Assembly: GCA_003255065.1 (NCBI GenBank)
Contig: QAOA01007957.1
Span: 52,985-116,984 of the forward strand
DNA length: 64,000 nucleotides
Direction of reading: 5' to 3'
Source: Cercis canadensis
Lineage: Eukaryota > Streptophyta > Magnoliopsida > Fabales > Fabaceae
The position numbers were made by a program, and so were the translations under genes. The notes below the pieces were generated by a model. That model saw nothing but the letters and a program-made list of their open reading frames with translations, made no database searches and was not told where the DNA came from. Below, piece by piece: positions 46,401 to 58,017 of the stretch (positions are counted from its first letter, which is position 1; each line of letters opens with the position of its first letter).

Positions 46401-46889
46401 GGAGGCATTGAATTGTAGTTAGGCATTATAATTATAACGAAAAACAAGAAATGTTTGCCCAGCTAGAATTCAATGCCCAAAGTTGAAGGAGGCATTGAAT
46501 TTTAGTTGAAGGAGGCATTGAATTTAGTTAAGCATTATGATTATAACGAAAAAAACAAATGTTTGCCTGGCTAGAATTCAATGCCTAAAGTTGAATGAGG
46601 TATTGAATTGTAGTTAAGCATTATGATTATAACGAAAAACAACAAATGTTTGCTGAGCTAGAATTCAATGCCTAAATTAAGTTGAAGGAGACATTGAATT
46701 TTAGTTAAGCATTATGATTATAACGAAAAACAACAAATGTTTGCCTAGCTAAAATTCAATGCCTAATGTTGAAGGAGGCGTTGAATTCTAGTTCGGCATG
46801 TCTTTCTCACAGCAGTTAGATGGGAAGGAGGCGTTGAATTCTAGTTGAATTCTAGTCAAGCATGTCTTTGTCACAGCAGTTAGATGGGA
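46401..46889. repeat. Minisatellite, about 85-91-bp units with internal inverted repeats
   Basis: The phrase GAAGGAGGCATTGAATT starts units at about 46401, 46508, 46593, 46684, 46771 and 46825, with a partial one at 46485. Complete units also contain ATTATAACGAAAAACAACAA and end in AGAATTCAATGCC. That ending is the inverted complement of the unit's own GGCATTGAATT start, so each unit could fold into a hairpin. The last two units diverge and share CACAGCAGTTAGATGGGA. Confidence 0.85.
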
Positions 46890-49550
46890 ACATCAATCAC
46901 AATCTTTGCTCTTTTGTCTTGTAATGTTTTGTGACCAAAATTCAACCTAGCTGGTAGCCTGTCATTGAAATTTTTTGTTGCCATATCTTGGTCATTGTCA
47001 CATTCAAAGAACAACCGTATGGATTCGGATTCAAATTACTTACACTTTTTATTCCATAAATTCTTTATCATTGTTCCTGCTTATTTAAGTTTATTCAATT
47101 TTCATTTGTGGAGTTGGACTTCTTTAACAACTAGATAATTTCCCACACGAGGACCAACATCTTTAATTTCTTCAAACAAATAAATAGATAATATCTATAG
47201 TTTTTTTACTTTTAAAATTCATTTTTGATTGTACCATTAAAAAAAAAATCAAAATAATGTGCTAAAATGTTCTTTATAGATGATAAGTATATATAGAAAC
47301 AATAGTGTACTATGAAAAATCACCCTACATGTTTTGATCCAATTTCCAAAGACAATATAACAAAGAAATGCTATAGAATATAAAAATAAAGCATTCAAGT
47401 CCAAGTGTTCAAATGAAAAGTAACAAATTAAGGGCACATGACAATTGAACAAAAAAAATAATCTTTCCTAGCACACAAATTCTTGCATATGATCTGATCA
47501 TCTCGCTCTTTAATGGTCTGTTTTCTTTTTTTTTTTTCGCACATAACAAATGACCAAAAAAAGTTTTATCTTTTCACTCGTTCAATGCAAGTGGAAAAAA
47601 GGACTAAGAGAACAATGAGTATTGATATAAATGTTTTAACATTTACATGAAAACAAATTAGACATATATTAATACCGTTAAAGATGTTGACAAAGAGATC
47701 ATGAAAATTTTCAGAAGTTTTTATAAGTTTGAAGAATTTCTTGAAATATGTTTTTGCTTTGTACCTTCGGAATTTGGAAAATAGATGAAGACTAAAATAT
47801 TAAGATAAATGAAGGAAACTTAATTAACAATTTTGGTGAAGGATGAGGTTTTAATTATTCTCTTCAATTTCCTAAGGAGAGGATATTTCCTAAGAATTTT
47901 GTGAAAATTTTTCTGAAGGACCTCCATAGGGAAAAGGGAACATATATTGAAGGAGGAGGAAATTTTAGAAACATAATTGAATTTAAAAATAAAATATTAT
48001 AAATAGATTTTTATTAAGGAAGTTATCTTAAAGCCATGTGTTAGAATTTCATGAAGTCAAATAGAAAACACGAATTGACAAAATGGCCATGTTTTATAAA
48101 CACGAGCTTCAATAGTACTAATGCTTTGCATAGAATGTTGAAATTACAAAAATTACAAAATTAATCTATTATATTTAAACAACCTTCTCATTTAAAATTA
48201 CACTTGTCACCTATTATATAAACATATTTACTTTCTTGAGAGATAAGATTCATCCGGTTAAAATTTTCCTTTTGATTAACCACAGAACATCATAAAACCC
48301 ATATCAATACGTAATATGTGGATGATTGTCTTATCCAGGTTAATATCCATCTCTGCACTCCAAAAATAAATCACCCTTGTGGAAAAACAGCTAAATAAGG
48401 TCAATGATAAAGCATAAAGCATACACATTTTCAAACCAAACCAAACCAAACCAAAAGGACAAAAAGTGGGAATTGCAAACTGTTTAGATAATAAAGCTAT
48501 GGACTAATATACCAAACATAGATTATCAAAGCAGAAAGCATACAAATTTTCAAACCAAACCAAAAGGTTTAAAAATTGAACATCAGAAATTGATGTCGAC
48601 CTGCCACTATCAAAGCCATGAGTAACCTCTCTCTAACTCACTTGAAATCATATAATTGATTCTAGAAACTATTACCAATCATTTGAAGCATGAATTTAAC
48701 ATTCAGCACATGCCTTAGAGTACTAAATTCATGTAGGAAAACCGCAGGACTAACCAAATTAAGTTGAAATTAAGGTCATGCATAGCCGCAAGTTTTCTTA
48801 AATAAAGTGAGAATCAATAGAATGGACAAACTGTAAAACAACACTCCAAAATTTACACTAGTCAGGCATTAACTTTAGCAAACCAAGAAGCTATAGTACT
48901 TTTAAGTAGAAAAGAACATTGACTAATAAAGCATTTAATTAAGGCATAAAAATCATGTAGGAAATTGTCAAAATATAATTTACCTTTGCAGCGGAACTCT
49001 TGGGATTTCCTACCCGCGAAAGAACTCACAATTAGGTTAAAAGCATATACAGAAAAAGAGATCGAGAATATAAAACAATAGACATTACGTAAATAATCAA
49101 TTACATGTGCATCAAAGAGTGTTATGCTAATAATAAGACCAAAATTATAAACAGATTAATGGAATAAGAATAATAAAAAAAAAAGCCCAGATGAGAACTA
49201 CCTTTGCTGGCTTTAGGGTTGATATTTGGATTCAATAGAGGCTTGTATTCTTGGTTTCCATTTGATTGCCTCCATTTTTATAGTGCTTGTATTAAGAAGG
49301 ATAAAGGGTGAACCTGCATGGAGAAGTGAGGAGAAATAAATTACAGCAGATTTCCAAGAGAGGAGAAATAATGGAAGGAATTGAAGAGATGCATAGCAAA
49401 AATAAAAATTTATAATTGAAGGTACCAAAGCATGGAAGAGTTTGAAAAGGTGTTGAGAGATGCATTGGGAAAATGAGTAATATGTAAATTTACAATCGCA
49501 CAATTTACATATAATAACTACATATATAAACAGGATAATCATATAACAAA
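46890..49550. other. Intergenic, no gene seen
   Basis: AT-rich spacer. A CAAAC-rich phrase (CATTTTCAAACCAAACC and variants) occurs at about 48427 and 48546. Possible splice-like signals on the minus strand near 49000-49290 are described under findings. No coding gene can be supported. Confidence 0.4.
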
Positions 49551-49555
49551 AAGAG

Positions 49556-49802
49556 ATATTTTAATAATTTCTCATTGTGTGAGAGGCACCTACTTGAAAG
49601 ATACTTTCTTTTAATATTATTGAGTCTTTTGTACTAAGTTCTAACACCACACAATAATAAACTCAATAAGTAAGTGTGTGTCCAAGGAGTATTTTAATAA
49701 TTTCTCATAGTGTGGCAGACATTTACTTGAAAGACATTTTCTTTTAATATTCTTATGTCTTTTATACCAAATTCTAGCACCATACAATAATAAACTCAAG
49801 AA
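49556..49802. repeat. Two-copy diverged tandem repeat
   Basis: About 133-bp period. TATTTTAATAATTTCTCAT starts at 49557 and again at 49690. Each is followed by similar ACTTGAAAGA, CTTTTAATATT and CAATAATAAACTCAA blocks. The copies differ at many positions, so this is an old genomic duplication, unlike the N-flanking ones. Confidence 0.7.
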
Positions 49803-49839
49803 GTGTGCAGATGTGTGTTGTATCATAACTTCGAAGAAA

Positions 49840-49868
49840 AAAAAAAAACCATANAAAAAAAAACCATA
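49840..49868. repeat. Short overlap flanking a single N (49854)
   Basis: AAAAAAAAACCATA occurs on both sides of the N (49840-49853 and 49855-49868). This is the same junction pattern with a 14-nt overlap. Confidence 0.7.
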
Positions 49869-50138
49869 TGACAACTTTTTTATTCAATCAACTACTTTAA
49901 TTGTTCAGTTGTTCACACTTTGATCACAAGGTTTTCCCCTCCCCCCTTAATTTTTTGTTTCCAATTTCTGCCTATAGTCATTCCAAACATTCAATGCCGT
50001 TAATTGCCAACAAAGAAAAAATTAATTATTCTTCTTTTCATAAAGTTAATCTTGGTTTACTCAACTCAAAATATTACTTACACATCCTTTTTTATAATTT
50101 CTTTTAACATTTTAAGATAGATGCAATCATCAAAAAAG

Positions 50139-50879
50139 TAATGCAAGATTTTGTGTCTTATTAAAATTTTAATTCTCTCGTCATAATACAATAATTAGAA
50201 TCAGAAGTTGATACCATTACTATAATGGCTCTTGCTAAGCTACCAATTAAGGCAATTTTGGGTAGTGCTAATCCCTTTCTAATTGGGTGGGTTTCAGTTA
50301 GACTCACGAAGTGTTGTTGCAAAGTTTTCAAAAAATTGAGTTACACAATTTGTGATAAAACACAGTTTTTTTTTTTTATAAAATGTGTAAATAGTATGAT
50401 AAAGGAAAACATGCAAAATTCTTTTCTTTTTTCGTAGTTTAAATTTTTTGTGGTATGTTTTTATATCATGCAATTTATGCATTTGACTCAATTTTTTGGG
50501 AGTTTCCTANTAATGCAAGATTTTGTGTCTTACTAAAATTTTAATTCTCTCGTCATAATACAATAATTAGAATCATACCATTACTATAATGGCAAGCTAA
50601 GCTACCAATTAAGGCAATTTTGGGTAGTGCTAATCCCTTCCTAATTGGGTGGGTTTCAGTTAGACTCACGAAGTGATTTTAGTGTTGTTGCAAAGTTTTC
50701 AAAAAATTGAGTTACACAATTTATGACAAAACACAGTTTTTTTTATAAAATGTGTAAATAGTATGATAAAGGTTTAAAACATGCAAAATTCTTTTCTTTT
50801 TTCGTAGTTTAAATTTTTTGTGGTATGTTTTTATATCATGCAATTTATGCATTTGACTCAATTTTTTGAGAGTTTCCTA
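50139..50879. repeat. Direct duplication flanking a single N (50510)
   Basis: 50139-50509 (371 nt) and 50511-50879 (369 nt) are near-identical but differ by several small indels, for instance an 8-nt deletion near 50573 and a 9-nt insertion near 50672. This is more diverged than the other N junctions; it could be two haplotypes or a real repeat. Confidence 0.8.
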
Positions 50880-51541
50880 ACACACAAAAATCATTAGGTA
50901 GATTCTACTAAAACCAACCCAATTAGGTGATCTTGGAGGGGGTGTAGCTTATTCCAAACATAAATTAGTCCCATACCTCAAGAGTGTAGAGATACTTGGG
51001 TGTAAACCGAAAAAATAAAGGGTGTCTAGCTTAGCAAAAGCCACTATAATTTATACTATAAAGTTTTACTCCTTATTTAATTTCTTGAGTTTTAATTCCA
51101 TCTACCATTAGTGTTACTATTATTAAATAAAAAAATATCACATTTACAAAGTAACTAATTAATTTTTTTACTAATAATAAAAGATTTAATAATTTTTTAT
51201 ACATGATTCAATAATTTTATACATTTATTTTATTTACTGAATTAAAATTAAATGTTATTTATTTATTTAATATTTGTTTACTTTATAACTACATACCTAC
51301 AAACTTCAAATTAAAGTACAAACTGGTCCAACTCCGATATTAAAACGCTAAATTAGAATGAAATAGTTGTGCAGTAAGAGAGTTGTTGTTTGAACCAGAG
51401 TGATAACCAAGGTGACAAAAAATAACGATAATTTAAAGATGAAAACCATATAGAACAAAAGGATCATATAACGCAGCAGATGTCCAGATCCGATCTACGA
51501 GAGAGCAAATGTAGAATTATTAATTTAATTTTTATTATCGG

Positions 51542-52978
51542 CTATGGAGTTGCCCATGAATGAATTAAGTGGTCGAGGGCAACCCAGGACGAGCCATCTT
51601 CAGTGGTTGATCTCAGAGCCTTGCTTTGCATTTCCACCACTCTCTCCCTTATCCATTTTCCTTTATCTGATTCCATTAACTCTCTTACTCTTCTATCCAC
51701 CTCACTTGCACTCACCACTACTCCACCCTCACCCTCACCCTCCAACTCTTCCATTGCCAGAGCCACCTTCAGCTCCTCCACCACCACTATTTTATTAAAC
51801 TTCTGCTCAGCGTAAAGCGGCCATGCAATCATGGGCACCCCGGCACGCACCGATTCCAGCACCGAGTTCCACCCACAATGAGTCACAAACCCTCCCACCG
51901 ACTTATGACTCAGCACCGCCACTTGCGGTGCCCAAGACTTCACCACCAGCCCCCTCTCCTTCGTTCGCTCCAAGAACCCACATGGGAGTAACGAACTTAA
52001 ATCTGGGTCGGGTTCCGTTTCACCATCCTCGGGTACTGGGTTCCTCACCACCCACAAGAATCTGTGCCCACTTTTCTCTAACCCAACAGCTATTTCCTTT
52101 AACTGCTCTTTGGGAAACAACCCTAAGCTTCCAAAACACAAGAAAACCACGCTTTGACTGGGTTGTGAGTTGGGCCACTTCAAGCAATTGATTGTGTTAC
52201 TGTTACTATCACTGCCTCCATCATGCCCTCCACCTGTTTGATTTAATGGTCCAACACAGTAAATGGGTGGTGTTAACTTGTTTGGAACGCAAAGCCCATC
52301 AGATATGGCTTTGAAGGCTTTGGGTTCAAACTCTTCAAACGTGTTAACGATAATTCTAGACGATTTTGTCAACTGGGTCATACAATCTAAGAACCATGTA
52401 TAAGCCACGGTGGTCCTATCCAGGAGTGGTTCTGGCATGTGGGAGGAAGGAATGGGTGGCAAGCTTGGAATATAGAAAACATCTTTAGAGTCTTTGAAAC
52501 TCTTGGTGGTTTTTTTGTGAATGGTTGGAAAGTAGAGGAAGAGGGAGAGGCAAGATGTACCGGCAGTGAAGAAATAGTAGGTGGGGATAAATAAAGCAGT
52601 AGAGGCGTGGACGGCCGGGCTGCAGAGGAGGTCGAGGACAAAGGCGCGGACATTGAAAGTGAGGGAGAGGGATTGGAGAGTGGTTTGGACGTGAGGAGCC
52701 ATGAGGCAAAGGAACTTGTAGATTAGGGCTTGGAGGGAGGGGAAGGAAGAGGGGTTAAGAGGCGGAGACAGGGTGGGAAGGTGATGGAAGGTGATGGAGG
52801 GGATTGTGGCAGAGATTTCCACAATGTGGGGTGCAATGGACCCTAAGTTGAGGGGTGGGTCGTTGATGAGGATGTGAATAAAGAGGGAAAGGTTATGGGT
52901 GTGGATGAGCTTGCTTAGCTCTAACATGGGGAGTAAGTGCCCCATTCCTGGGCATGGATATACAACTATGGCTTCCAT
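51542..52978 (-). CDS. UDP-glycosyltransferase, UGT88-like, copy C (inverted)
   Basis: Single exon, 478 residues from the ATG at 52978 (MEAIVVYPCPGMGH). The frame runs further 5' without an ATG. Catalytic His14 and Asp116 are present. The PSPG box runs from Trp349 to Gln392 with HCGWNS. It belongs to the same family as copies A and B but is clearly more distant. It has a Gly/Ser/Asn-rich insertion (GGGHDGGSDSNSNT, about residues 249-262) before the linker segment. It also reads LKWPNSQPS where A and B have LKWLDSQPS. It is opposite in orientation to A and B and about 6 kb away, so it predates the A/B tandem duplication or came from another branch. The acceptor is unknown. Confidence 0.92.
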   Translation of the reverse strand: MEAIVVYPCPGMGHLLPMLELSKLIHTHNLSLFIHILINDPPLNLGSIAPHIVEISATIPSITFHHLPTLSPPLNPSSFPSLQALIYKFLCLMAPHVQTTLQSLSLTFNVRAFVLDLLCSPAVHASTALFIPTYYFFTAGTSCLSLFLYFPTIHKKTTKSFKDSKDVFYIPSLPPIPSSHMPEPLLDRTTVAYTWFLDCMTQLTKSSRIIVNTFEEFEPKAFKAISDGLCVPNKLTPPIYCVGPLNQTGGGHDGGSDSNSNTINCLKWPNSQPSQSVVFLCFGSLGLFPKEQLKEIAVGLEKSGHRFLWVVRNPVPEDGETEPDPDLSSLLPCGFLERTKERGLVVKSWAPQVAVLSHKSVGGFVTHCGWNSVLESVRAGVPMIAWPLYAEQKFNKIVVVEELKVALAMEELEGEGEGGVVVSASEVDRRVRELMESDKGKWIRERVVEMQSKALRSTTEDGSSWVALDHLIHSWATP

Positions 52979-53089
52979 TAATGATCTAAGGCATAAAGGT
53001 AATGAGAGGGAAAAGGGAGCCAAACGAGATAGAAAGAAGGTTACACTGAGGATACAGGTGCGCCATGTGCAGATTTATACTTAGCATAT

Positions 53090-54340
53090 GCGTTGTTCTT
53101 TTCCCTTATTGAAAGTTGACTAATATATAAATGTATGCATTTGGGAACATAGTTTGACATTCTCTAGCATATGCCAAAGTTTAATTAATAATTTGAAGCA
53201 GTTTCGCCAGACATGATAGGCCCTTGGATCTCCTCTTTCACCCCATTTGTCCTCTAGTGTTGCATTATCCTCATGGGCTGATTTTTCTTAGGGCTGCAGT
53301 ATTCCTTTCATATGGTCAGAATACATCAGGATTAGATAATTTATTACGCATTAATTAAATGCATTTTCATGATTAAAGTCATAAGAGATAAATATTTTTA
53401 TATTTAAAGTTTTCACCAAAAAACGTATGTATTCATATGATTAGTTGTAACAAAGTTTTTAATGTAGCCTCTAGTAAAAGAAATATTAAATGACTTTTTT
53501 AAAATATGATCAATAAAATATTCCTTGCTAGATTTAACATATCGCTGAATATTTTCTTTCTTTCTCCATTTACTCATGCAGTCGTGTAGTTACTTCCTTA
53601 TCGGTAGCGAAATTACACATTTGATATTGGAGACAAATAACAATATGAATATTAGATAATGTATTGGATGAAATTAAGATCAAAATATATGTAAAATGAA
53701 ATAATAAGTTATTTTTAAATTGTAAGCGGCATTCTTTCAAAGAAACAAAATTATCAAGAATTGAACCTAAAAGGCTAAAATAAAAGATTTAACAATTTTT
53801 CTCTGAATATACACAACTAACTTTAAGCAAAACGAAATTACATGTTTTCTTCTCTTCATTTGTCTTTTTTTATTTTTTGTGACAAAATTGCTCCTTGTTG
53901 ATTTGTCTAATAGTGTGTTTTTTTTGGTTTACTTGTCTAATAAGTTTATAACTTTGGTAGAGGATTGTTTTTAATTTTATGGAATCTCAACTTAGGAATC
54001 TTATATTTCCACGGTACAAGATTTTAAAAAAAATTCTCAATAAACTAATATTTCTGGGAACAACTTTTAGCCAAGCTTCCCATGAAAAGATTCCAGGGAG
54101 CAGGGGGTGGGAATCCAAGTTTCTCAAAAGTTTTTTAGATGTAAAATATACCCTTGACCCTCATTTTTCTCATACACTCACCTCATTTTTTATCCTCTCC
54201 CTCTCCCTTATCTCCATCCCACCAGCGACCACCATTGGAGCTCCCCTCTGTAAGCTTCAAATGACCGAGATGTCCACCAGCCACTGCCACTGTCACTGCC
54301 ACTGCCGCTGACCAAAGTGTAGAGGCACCAAACCCACACT
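53090..54340. other. Upstream region of UGT copy C, no gene seen
   Basis: TATAAAT on the minus strand (53073-53079) lies about 95 bp upstream of copy C's start. The rest is AT-rich. A CCACTGTCACTGCCACTGCC microsatellite-like stretch lies near 54285. Confidence 0.4.
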
Positions 54341-54341
54341 C

Positions 54342-54666
54342 TGTTACAAGTCCCACATTGGTTCCACAAAAAAAGTGTGGAATGATACTTACGTCTAAGA
54401 GGTTTTCTTACTTAATAGGCTAGTCTTTTGGGTTGGGCTCTCCTCTTGGGTTTAAGACATAACATTAGTGCTTTCATTAAGAGTTGGTGTAGCATAAAAA
54501 AGAGCTACTTGGTGCCGAGAAGAGTCCAAAGTGAGAGTTGTCCTTGGGCGTCCCCCTTCTTAAGGGGTGGGCAATGTTACGAGTCCCAAATTGATTCCAC
54601 AAGAAAGTTTGGAATGGTACTTAAGTCCAAAAAACTCTCTCATCTAATAAATTAGTCTTTTAGGTC
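54342..54666 (+). mobile_element. TRIM-like miniature LTR element, 3' repeat truncated
   Basis: A direct repeat starts TGTTACAAGTCCCACATTGG at 54342 and TGTTACGAGTCCCAAATTGA at 54575. The two copies stay similar for about 92 bp, through TAGTCTTTTGGGT / TAGTCTTTTAGGT. The first copy continues to TTTAAGACATAACA (ends 54464), which would make a 123-bp LTR with TG...CA ends; the second is cut short at about 54666. A purine-rich GGGGTGGGCAA precedes the second copy. No coding sequence lies between them. The size and layout fit a terminal-repeat retrotransposon in miniature. Confidence 0.6.
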
Positions 54667-55714
54667 ACCTATACCCTAAACCGCAGCTCCCTTCTGTTCT
54701 TTCTCCCTCTGGTCTTTCTCACTGTCGTTCTCTTTCTCTCCCACAGTCCATTATGTGTTTCTGTTTTTATTATTTAATTCTGATTTTTTTTTGCTAAAAT
54801 TTATTCTGATTCTTTCATTAATTGAATAAGGAGATTGGACTTTGGAGAAGTGGGCTGAGGACTTGGGCTGCTAATTTTATATAAAAAAAATGACTTATAT
54901 GTGTATATATATATTACTTATTAGTTGATCTAGGTTATTATTTTTTTTTCTTTTCCTATTTTGCTTATAAAACTTAACTTAAATAATGGGCTATTAAAAT
55001 AAACTAATAAAAGAGAAAAGTACAAATAAGACAAAATTAAAAGTTGCAAAGCATAATTTTTTTTTTTAACAAAGACATAAATTTTTAAAAAATAAATATT
55101 CATTAATTATAAGAAGTAATTTTATTCTTAGAGTATTTTCGGAAAAAAAAATACTAAGATTCTCAAAAAAAATTGTATTTGAACCAAACATGAGAATAAA
55201 AAATTCGGATGAAACATTGTCTAACATTCCTATAAATGTTTAAGGCCAATAAAATGCATTTATAACGTTCTCAAGAATTATCATTCTCAAAAAACATGAT
55301 TATCAAGAACGAAAAAAGAATTCCCTTGCTAAACTTACTCTTAGAGTGTATTGTGAAAAAGAAAAGTTCTTTCGCCTGTGTTCCTTATATTCAATTATAT
55401 ATCTGGAGTTCAAATAAGCTTATTTCATGGGAGCTTCGACATTAAGTTTTCAATGTCTAGTAAGATTTTCATTTTAAAAGCAACGGCTTGAATGTATTAT
55501 AATGTTTACTTCTTTTAAGCTTGGAGTGCTAGGTTGCACTTAAACAGGGAAAAAAGAACTATGGTTAAAAGAAGACTTACAAATTAATTGAGCTTATAAG
55601 TCCACGCACTTAAAAAAAAAAAAAAAAAAACATCTTATTCCACTTAAGTGATAGTCAATGTTATGCAAAGTCAAATACCTAATATGCCCATGGCTGCATA
55701 AGTGATCAATTATA
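54667..55714. other. Intergenic, no gene seen
   Basis: AT-rich, with an A run near 55612-55630. Nothing is recognised. Confidence 0.4.
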
Positions 55715-57335
55715 ATTGGTTATTACTAGTGGCCATTTATGATTTTATATGATTAATCGTCATTTTATAATTCTATTGGTTACCTGTCTCCAAGAATATA
55801 CGTACATGCATGCACGTCCTTTGGGATGATTAAGAGTCACCCTCAACATAAATATATCAGATCAATCTGGAAGCTAGGGCTGGTTCCATGGCATCTCCCG
55901 GTTCATTAATTAAATCAGCCTACGTTACAGGGGATACATCTTTTCCCTTTTTATCTGTACTTTCTAGTTTTCAATAAAATATTGTTTGGCTCCGTGGAAT
56001 CTTTTGCCATCTCTGTCTCTGTAAGATGANTACAAAGCATGCAGAGGGGGCAACGTATACCCCAGTTCATCAAATACCAGGAGCTTTAACAGCTCATGCG
56101 GCGGAGACACGAGGTGCATAGCACCTAAGGCTTGCCCAAGGCTAAATTTTGCCAACCAATCAGCACAGGCGTTACCTTTCCTATCTGTAAACTGAAACTT
56201 AACCATCCACTCTTGCTTCAACAAGGAAGAGATCTTGGAAAGCAGAAGCGTATATTTCCCTCCATCACTGCCTTCCCGCGAGATGCTCTTTATGGCTGTC
56301 AAAGAGTCACTTTCCACCACTACCAACTTGAAACCCAGCCTCCAAACCATTTCCAGACCTTCGAGAATTCCCCAAAACTCAGCACAAAGGGCAGAAGCAT
56401 TCCCCAGGTTCCGCACTACACCCGCAATCCACTCTCCTTTCTCATCTCGAACCAGCGCACCACACCCCGCCGCCCCTGGATTCCCTTTAGACGCACCATC
56501 TGTGTTAAGCTTCACCCAACCGACCTCCGGAGGATGCCAGCAAACCCGAGAGGAGACTAACAGGGGGAGAGGCGCTGGATAATCATTTGGCAGCATGCAA
56601 CTTTCTACAAAGTTGTTAATCACCATGCATGGGTCAGGGGGCCTTGTGAAGTTAGAGTCAAATAACGCCATATTCCTCCACTTCCATAGCATCCAGGAAG
56701 TCACCGCCCAAATAATACTCCACTTCTTCCCTGCTCCTCCCAAGTTTTGATGGAGATTCCCATCAACCCAGTGAGTTAAGCCCCAAGAGAAGAACTGAAC
56801 TCTCATGGAAGGTTTAACAAAGCGAACCCAAATTCTCCAAGCATACCGGCAATCTCTTAGGACATGGAGGGTTGATTCTTTGAAGCCCTCACAGAACAAA
56901 CAGTTACCGTCGGACCCACTCCATTTGCTGCATCTCTCTCCAGTGAGCAAGCTATTGTGCTTCAGCTGCCAAAGAAACATCCTGATTCGCTCAGGTCCAT
57001 TCCATTTCCAGTGAGCAAGCTATTGGTTATTACTAGTGGCCATTTATGATTTTATATGATTAATCGTCATTTTATAATTCTATTGGTTACCTGTCTGCAA
57101 GAATATACGTACATGCATGCACGTCCTTTGGGATGATTAAGAGTCACCTCAACATAAATATATCAGATCAATCTGGAAGCTAGGGCTGGTTCCATGGCAT
57201 CTCCCGGTTCATTAATTAAATCAGCCTACGTTACAGGGGATACATCTTTTCCCTTTTTATCTGTACTTTCTAGTTTTCAATAAAATATTGTTTGGCTCCG
57301 TGGAATCTTTTGCCATCTCTGTCTCTGTAAGATGA
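55715..57335. repeat. Duplicated 314-bp flanks around an N and a LINE fragment
   Basis: 55715-56029 and 57022-57335 are nearly identical (one substitution and one single-base indel seen). The N is at 56030, and the extra 991 bp between N and second copy is LINE-derived. As at the other N sites one copy abuts the N exactly, but here the second copy is displaced by the LINE segment. Confidence 0.85.
56031..57008 (-). pseudogene. LINE-derived fragment: zf-RVT plus RNase H
   Basis: Minus strand, open from about 57008. It reads GPERIRMFLWQL and then a reverse-transcriptase zinc-binding domain (CLFCEG...STLHVLRDC), then an RNase H domain. The RNase H domain shows the acidic residues in LNTDGASKGNPG, ALCAEFWG and VVESDS, and a final NACADWLAK. 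This is the C-terminal third of the polyprotein of plant non-LTR retrotransposons, often annotated as 'putative ribonuclease H protein'. The reverse transcriptase itself is absent. The frame remains open up to the N, so the fragment is truncated at both ends. It is not a host gene. Confidence 0.85.
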
Positions 57336-58010
57336 CATTGAAGTTTTTGCTTCCTTTAATACTTAAAAATTGTATAACTTGCTGACTATGCAATGAGTCA
57401 ATGACATAAACTCCATCACATCTTTTTAATGGCAGATTCTATGATATACAATATTATATCATATTATATTATATATCATATATACAATTTTACATGTAAC
57501 GAAATTATCTCATGATTTTACTACTATTATAAATATTTTTAAAAAATAGTCAGAGAGTTACATACTCGAATAATTAACAAATTGTGAGTTTAACTCAGTT
57601 ACAATTATTTTTATTTTAAGTTAATTTTTTTAATTCTATAATTTTAAATTAATTAATTGTTTTAATTATTTAAATATTAACTCAATTTTCTGAAATCTGA
57701 TACTAAAATTATGTTTAATTAATTCTATCACCTATATATAATTAATTATCTCTCATTATGTATATAATACACTATATCATTGTGTATTGTAGAACACGCC
57801 AACTTTACAATAATACAATTACGCCATGTCAACTATAATATCTTCTTACGCGTTTGCATGAGATTACTATTCTTTCTCTCCATTTAACTTTTAGTTAGAA
57901 AGAGATGAATTGGAAAATGAATGACATAATTATATAATTACCTCTAATGCACCTTCATCAGCTTGTTGATATATTCTAAGTTGGAATTCAATCCCGAACG
58001 CCATTTTCGC
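57336..58010. other. AT-rich spacer upstream of UGT relic
   Basis: Includes TCTATGATATACAATATTAT near 57436 and a partly inverted counterpart near 57777-57796, possibly a degraded MITE. No gene. Confidence 0.35.
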
Positions 58011-58017
58011 TGTGAAG

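Noticed and set aside
55715..57335. 314-bp flanks as a target-site duplication of the LINE
   Set aside because: LINE target duplications are usually below about 20 bp, and an N marks an assembly join at one edge.
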